Shown: positions 7,134-10,457 of the stretch, piece after piece
Position numbering within the stretch: the stretch's first letter is position 1
How the letters are laid out: every line of letters begins with the position of its first letter
Assembly (NCBI GenBank): GCA_003024985.2
Contig: PXIH01S0007100.1
Reading direction: 5' to 3' (one strand)
Length of the DNA stretch: 10,457 nucleotides
Source: Euperipatoides rowelli
Lineage: Eukaryota > Onychophora > Udeonychophora > Euonychophora > Peripatopsidae
Made by a program: the position numbers and the translations under genes
Notes under the pieces: generated by a model
The model's input: the letters and a program-made list of their open reading frames with translations, nothing else
Told to the model about the DNA's origin: nothing
Databases searched by the model: none

Positions 7134-8285
7134 TATTAACAGTTTATATGCCTCTAAGTAATTCATGCCTAATTACTCCATCAAGTAACAATATATGGCG
7201 TTGCATCATGCTCTTATTCCTTTTTTCAGTATTTAAATTTGAATTTTGAAAATAGGAAAAAAATGTGGGGAATTACTTAAATATATTTGTTGTAATAAAT
7301 GAATGCATTGTTGCTTTTTTCAATATATTTATATTCTTGTATGAATATATTTTTAATTTCTCCTTTAAGAATTTTGAGAAAAATGTTTGGAATCTTGCCT
7401 CTTTGGTCTATCAAGTTTGAACCCACACATGTTTGTTTGTTTAACCTTTTGGATGTTTTTTTAAAGTCTAAAATCGAGCAAATGTCTTGGAAGGAACAAG
7501 ATGTTATCACTTTTCATGCAAAAAAAACATGATGTCAGAATTTAGCGGAAGTGAAATCGTCAATCTGATCAAATTCAATATTTTAAAATTAAAATAATAA
7601 CTAAATACTTGAAACTATTAAAAGTTATTATTTACCATGTGTGCTACAACTTTCATTGAAGTAGCATTACACTGCAAGAGTTAACGATCTAAGTTAGTTG
7701 TAAATGGGTTACGGTCGAAGTTGAAATTTTCGGCATTCCCAATTATGACGGTATTTCGAGATATACCTCTTGATTTCCGCTGGTAATGCGAGGTAATTTT
7801 TTTATGCCTAGGATAGTATTAGTTTTATACTAAACTTAAAAAAAATAACTAAATCATTTATATTATTGACTTTAATTTTTTTGTATAATATTTTTTTCCC
7901 TTATAATCTAATCTTAAATGTTTTATGTTTTTTTAATGATAGTACACCTTTAAATGTTAATTTTGTAACTTTTTATTACCAAATAACAATAACAACAACA
8001 AATCAATAAAATATTTTATTTCACTTTTTACAGGTATATCAGCAGTATTAAAATAAGTTGTAAAAATATGAATAGAAAGCTTAAAAATATTTTTAAATTA
8101 ATCTAAAAAATAGATATTCAGTTAAAATATAATATAATGGGAGTTAAAATATTTCAATAAACACCATACAATAAAATATAAAATCGATCAAAGTTAATGC
8201 TAACCAAAAGATAATAGAAATTTGAGAATAAAGGAATTATATATGTGATTGAAAGAAAAGGTTTTATCCATAGTAGTAAAATTGA
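7134..8285. other. Non-coding stretch with a CpG cluster
   Basis: No gene is supported. Overlapping frames on both strands at 7277-7532 have no recognisable domain. About 7685-7790 holds eight CpGs in roughly 105 bp, clearly above the local background. About 140 bp before it, at 7543-7551, is GCGGAAGTG, a match to the ETS-family binding core. Together these would fit a remnant promoter or a young insertion; neither is proved. The remainder is T- and A-rich. Confidence 0.5.
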
Positions 8286-8288
8286 ATA

Positions 8289-8340
8289 AACTAACGTTAG
8301 TTGAACCATAGATATATATTTCACATATCTATGGTTGAAC
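8289..8340 (+). repeat. 14-nt palindrome overlapping a strong hairpin
   Basis: AACTAACGTTAGTT (8289-8302) is a perfect palindrome. It overlaps GTTGAACCATAGATAT (8300-8315), which pairs with 8325-8340 across a 9-nt loop: 15 of 16 positions pair, with a single G-G mismatch. The stem is shorter than a typical microRNA precursor, so a relic of a small inverted-repeat element is at least as likely. Confidence 0.75.
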
Positions 8341-8599
8341 ACAATGCTGAAATGAAAATTAGTGTATGGATTGATTGTGATTATCTTGGATTGCAAAAAC
8401 AAATTGTAATTTTACAATTGCATGATAATATCTTAAATTGGTAACTTACAAATAATATGAAATTCTGTAAATAATTGCTAAAACGAGTTTTAGAAATTTA
8501 TAGAATACAATAGTTATAAAACACTTCTGGTTCTAATAATTCTTCCCTTTTTATTTAGGACAGTTTTTTTTTAAATTTAAAATCTTTTCCACAAAAGGT
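8341..8599. other. Non-coding, AT-rich
   Basis: There is no gene or clear repeat here. On the minus strand this lies beyond the likely transcript end of the 8733-8869 exon. A second AATAAA on that strand is at 8550-8555. Confidence 0.5.
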
Positions 8600-8605
8600 T
8601 TTATT
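8600..8605 (-). promoter_or_regulatory. Polyadenylation signal AATAAA
   Basis: TTTATT on the plus strand reads AATAAA on the minus strand, about 130 nt after the stop codon of the 8733-8869 exon, a normal 3' UTR distance. Such hexamers are frequent in DNA this A+T-rich, so position relative to the exon is the main support. An alternative lies at 8550-8555. Confidence 0.5.
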
Positions 8606-8732
8606 TAAAAGAAATAGCAACAACAAACAAAATCACTGTTTTATGCATAAATGAAAAACTAATCCAAATTTCATTTAAAATAATCGTGGGACGACAAATA
8701 GAAATGAACTTTATATTTAACAAAAACATTTA

Positions 8733-8869
8733 TCAGGATTGTTGCTTCGTTCGGTTTTCTTCAATATGTGAGTGTTTCCGAGATAAACGATAAATAAGTT
8801 CTTCATGTTGAGGAAATAATCTCACAAGTTTCTCAGCAGGTGGCATTTCAAAGTCATCCCATTCAAAAC
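8733..8869 (-). CDS. Probable last coding exon of an unidentified gene
   Basis: On the minus strand an AG acceptor (8871-8870), preceded by a T-rich stretch, opens an exon of 137 nt that ends in TGA at 8735-8733. One base of the first codon comes from the previous exon, after which about 44 codons are read. The reading starts FEWDDFEMPPAEKLVRLF and ends in a charged, hydrophilic tail with Arg, Lys, His and Glu. Acidic-aromatic and amphipathic stretches, even amino-acid use and higher G+C than the flanks make it look selected rather than random. It ends with a stop, has polyadenylation signals below it, and has no open frame continuing past the acceptor. I do not recognise the protein. Upstream exons were not found in the remaining 1.6 kb and probably lie beyond the window. 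Confidence 0.7.
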
Positions 8870-9070
8870 CTAATAATAAATATAGAAATAGTTACAGTAT
8901 GTAGAAATGTATTATTGTAAGACCAGATTCTTAGTAATTTAACACAAATAAATTAAAACATAAACACACTACAATATAGTCTAATCTATGTTATATAATA
9001 CACTTAAGATGGAACCACCATCCTGTCTGGAAAGTTTTTTTAAAAAAACAAACAAACTACATAACGACCA
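8870..9070 (-). other. Probable intron next to the last exon
   Basis: AT-rich sequence directly upstream of the acceptor on the minus strand, ending TTTCTATATTTATTATTAG. If the exon call is right, this and some or all of the sequence to the window end is intron. Confidence 0.5.
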
Positions 9071-9139
9071 TGGAGTATGTGAGATTCGAACCCATAATCA
9101 GAGCCTGATTGATGGTTGCAGCAACTGGGATAATCCTCC
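9071..9139 (-). pseudogene. tRNA-like sequence (SINE head or dead tRNA)
   Basis: On the minus strand, GGAGGAT (9139-9133) and ATACTCC (9078-9072) form an acceptor-like stem with six of seven pairs. TATCCCAGTTGC sits where a pol III A box belongs, with two mismatches. GGTTCGAATC is a near-perfect B box in a T-arm (ATGGG, TTCGAAT, CTCAC). An anticodon-like stem (AATCA/TGATT) abuts the T-arm, so the variable loop is missing and the anticodon loop is too short. It is not a working tRNA. A tRNA-derived SINE head is the most likely source; an old tRNA pseudogene is possible. It lies in the probable intron of the 8733-8869 exon. Confidence 0.6.
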
Positions 9140-9387
9140 AGGTCCCATGTTTTTTAAAGTCACCAACAGTGACAACAATAGCAATTTTGTTTAGAAATAA
9201 ATCTTTATTAAAATTAATTGTAATATGGATATTATCACAAAAAAAAAAGAAACAATATACAGAAGGCAATTTTATGTGCACACATTTTTGCTCTAAGAAA
9301 AAAAAAGCCTCTAAGAAATTTAATGTTAAAAAAATTTACCATTTGCCTCAGTCCCCGTATCATTCTAGGGCTGACGCTACACACATA
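9140..9387. other. Spacer between tRNA-like fragments
   Basis: AT-rich sequence with A tracts near 9239-9249 and 9297-9306. It might be body or tail sequence of SINEs on either side, but no repeat unit could be defined. Open frames here on both strands cover the tRNA-like fragments and are not genes. Confidence 0.4.
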
Positions 9388-9432
9388 GTCTGTGTTAGCA
9401 GTCTAACTTCTTACCAACTACTCCACCGAGAC
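9388..9432 (-). pseudogene. tRNA-Ser-like 5' half, A-box bearing
   Basis: The minus strand from 9432 reads like the first half of a tRNA: a 7-nt start, an A box TGGAGTAGTTGG (one mismatch to the pol III consensus) and an anticodon-region GACTGCTAA like that of tRNA-Ser(GCU). No B box or 3' acceptor half follows at the right distance, so it is a fragment, perhaps the head of a degenerate SINE. Confidence 0.4.
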
Positions 9433-10457
9433 ATTGGCACTTGTTTTATAAAGTTACTTTTGAATATTAGACTAATTTGTGTTTTTTTAATCTAAATGTA
9501 GGCGTATTAGTTACTAGGGATGTACCAAACTAATAAAACAAATCTGTATACAAAATCAGAAAACTCTAAGCTAAAAAAAAAAACTAATTTTCTCCTTCCC
9601 CCTAAAAAATTAAAATAATAATAATTTAATTCAAAATAAACACTATTGTGATCACAAAATGAAATTATTAAACAGATAAGTTAGATAAAACAATTACTTT
9701 TATGTTTTAGGAAATATAATTTCATTAGCTACACTGTGAAAAGAAATTGTAAATTTGTACTACTGTTTGTCACAGATTAACGATTTATTTTTTATATTAA
9801 ATTTCCAGGTGTGCAAGAATTTTAATGGCTGTCACAAAGTAAATTACTGATATTAATAATATCTAATACTTAAAAATTTGGTTGTGATGGTTTTGGTTAA
9901 TTTTTTAACCCGAAACTGAATATTTACAAATTAGGATGGTTCAAACGTTTGGGTCCCTTCTCTCCTTAATAAATGAAAGTTTCTTCTTTTTGTTTATTTA
10001 AAGGTAATCATTTACAGTTAATTGTTAGTCTGAAGTAATCTTCACGTATAAGATCATGAATGTTGTTAACATGTTCTAGAAAGGTTTAGAGATATCAGGC
10101 AAACTTGATTTTTAATTATTTTAGTCTGCAAAAATATTAAACTTGGCCAGTTTCGCCCTTTCAAAATATTAACTCATGACATAAAATGAATTTTAACCCA
10201 TTTTGCATTTAAAAATATAGAATGTTGGTACTTTGCATATCCCACTATCACATGTTGGATTTGAAACTTTGTATTAAAAATAAATAAAAATTTGGCTTTT
10301 TGCACTCAGAAAAACATTGACTTTGGATAGTACTTTAAACTAGGATTTAAATTTAAGCTATATTGCATAAGGTTATTTAAATGTAACTAAATTTAATTAT
10401 ATTAAAAAAAAAACAATATTGCTGTAAGGACAATCAAAAATTAATATCACATTGAAG
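9433..10457. other. Non-coding stretch at the right end
   Basis: No supported gene, RNA or repeat was found on either strand, and no convincing upstream exon of the minus-strand gene. A T-rich tract ending in AG at about 9809 (plus strand) resembles an acceptor, but the sequence after it has no persuasive coding potential. AT-rich throughout, with A runs near 9574-9583 and 10404-10413. Confidence 0.55.

Noticed and set aside
7417-7431. Possible B box (GGTTCAAACT on the minus strand)
   Set aside because: No A box at a suitable distance and poor match to the rest of the consensus.
7277-7532. Overlapping 77-codon frames on both strands
   Set aside because: They shadow each other, have no domain and are dominated by A/T-driven residues (Ile, Lys, Asn, Phe, Leu).
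8154-8402. 82-codon minus-strand frame rich in Ile, Leu, Tyr and Phe, resembling a membrane protein
   Set aside because: Composition follows from A/T-rich DNA, it overlaps the hairpin at 8289-8340, and it lacks any family motif.
9071-9139. Functional tRNA gene
   Set aside because: Missing variable loop, shortened anticodon loop and an acceptor mismatch rule out a normal tRNA.
9057-9495. Open frames on both strands, including a 128-codon plus-strand frame
   Set aside because: They cover tRNA-derived fragments and A tracts read as Lys runs; no domain.

Overview
The window looks like AT-rich (roughly 70% A+T by eye), CpG-poor, gene-sparse DNA from an invertebrate animal nucleus. The evidence is the remains of a Jockey/CR1-type LINE, a Ty3/Gypsy LTR element, short terminal-inverted-repeat (TIR) elements, tRNA-derived sequence, and one likely spliced gene end with an AG acceptor and an AATAAA signal. 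Nothing looks bacterial or phage-like. Species or phylum cannot be fixed from this stretch.

Layout, left to right. 1-215: unassigned sequence with a small G+C-rich island. 216-1104: 3' part of a dead LINE (reverse transcriptase C-terminal region in several frames, 3' UTR, TAAA tail). 1114-1372: a short A-tailed retroposon inserted in that tail, bounded by a 14-bp direct repeat. 2176-2452: first copy of a TIR element with TA flanks. 2470-2735: loose CAATCAA-rich tandem repeats. 3810-4934: a Gypsy relic made of a probable LTR, an initiator-tRNA-Met-type primer binding site, then almost at once the middle of reverse transcriptase and part of RNase H, so gag and protease are missing. 4935-6870: mostly unassigned, with a CpG cluster, C/G homopolymer tracts in inverted orientation, a perfect hairpin, and a short frame carrying a V-D-D motif. 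6871-7105: second, inverted copy of the TIR element. 7106-8730: unassigned, with a second CpG cluster and a strong hairpin. 8733-8869 (minus): probable last coding exon of a real gene, with polyadenylation signals below it. 8870-10457: probably intron or flank of that gene, carrying two tRNA-derived fragments.

The only sequence that looks like a working gene is the minus-strand exon; its product was not recognised. Everything else identifiable is mobile-element debris, much of it nested or rearranged. The best leads are the two-copy TIR family with a conserved internal stem-loop, the retroposon with clear target-site duplications, and the minus-strand exon.
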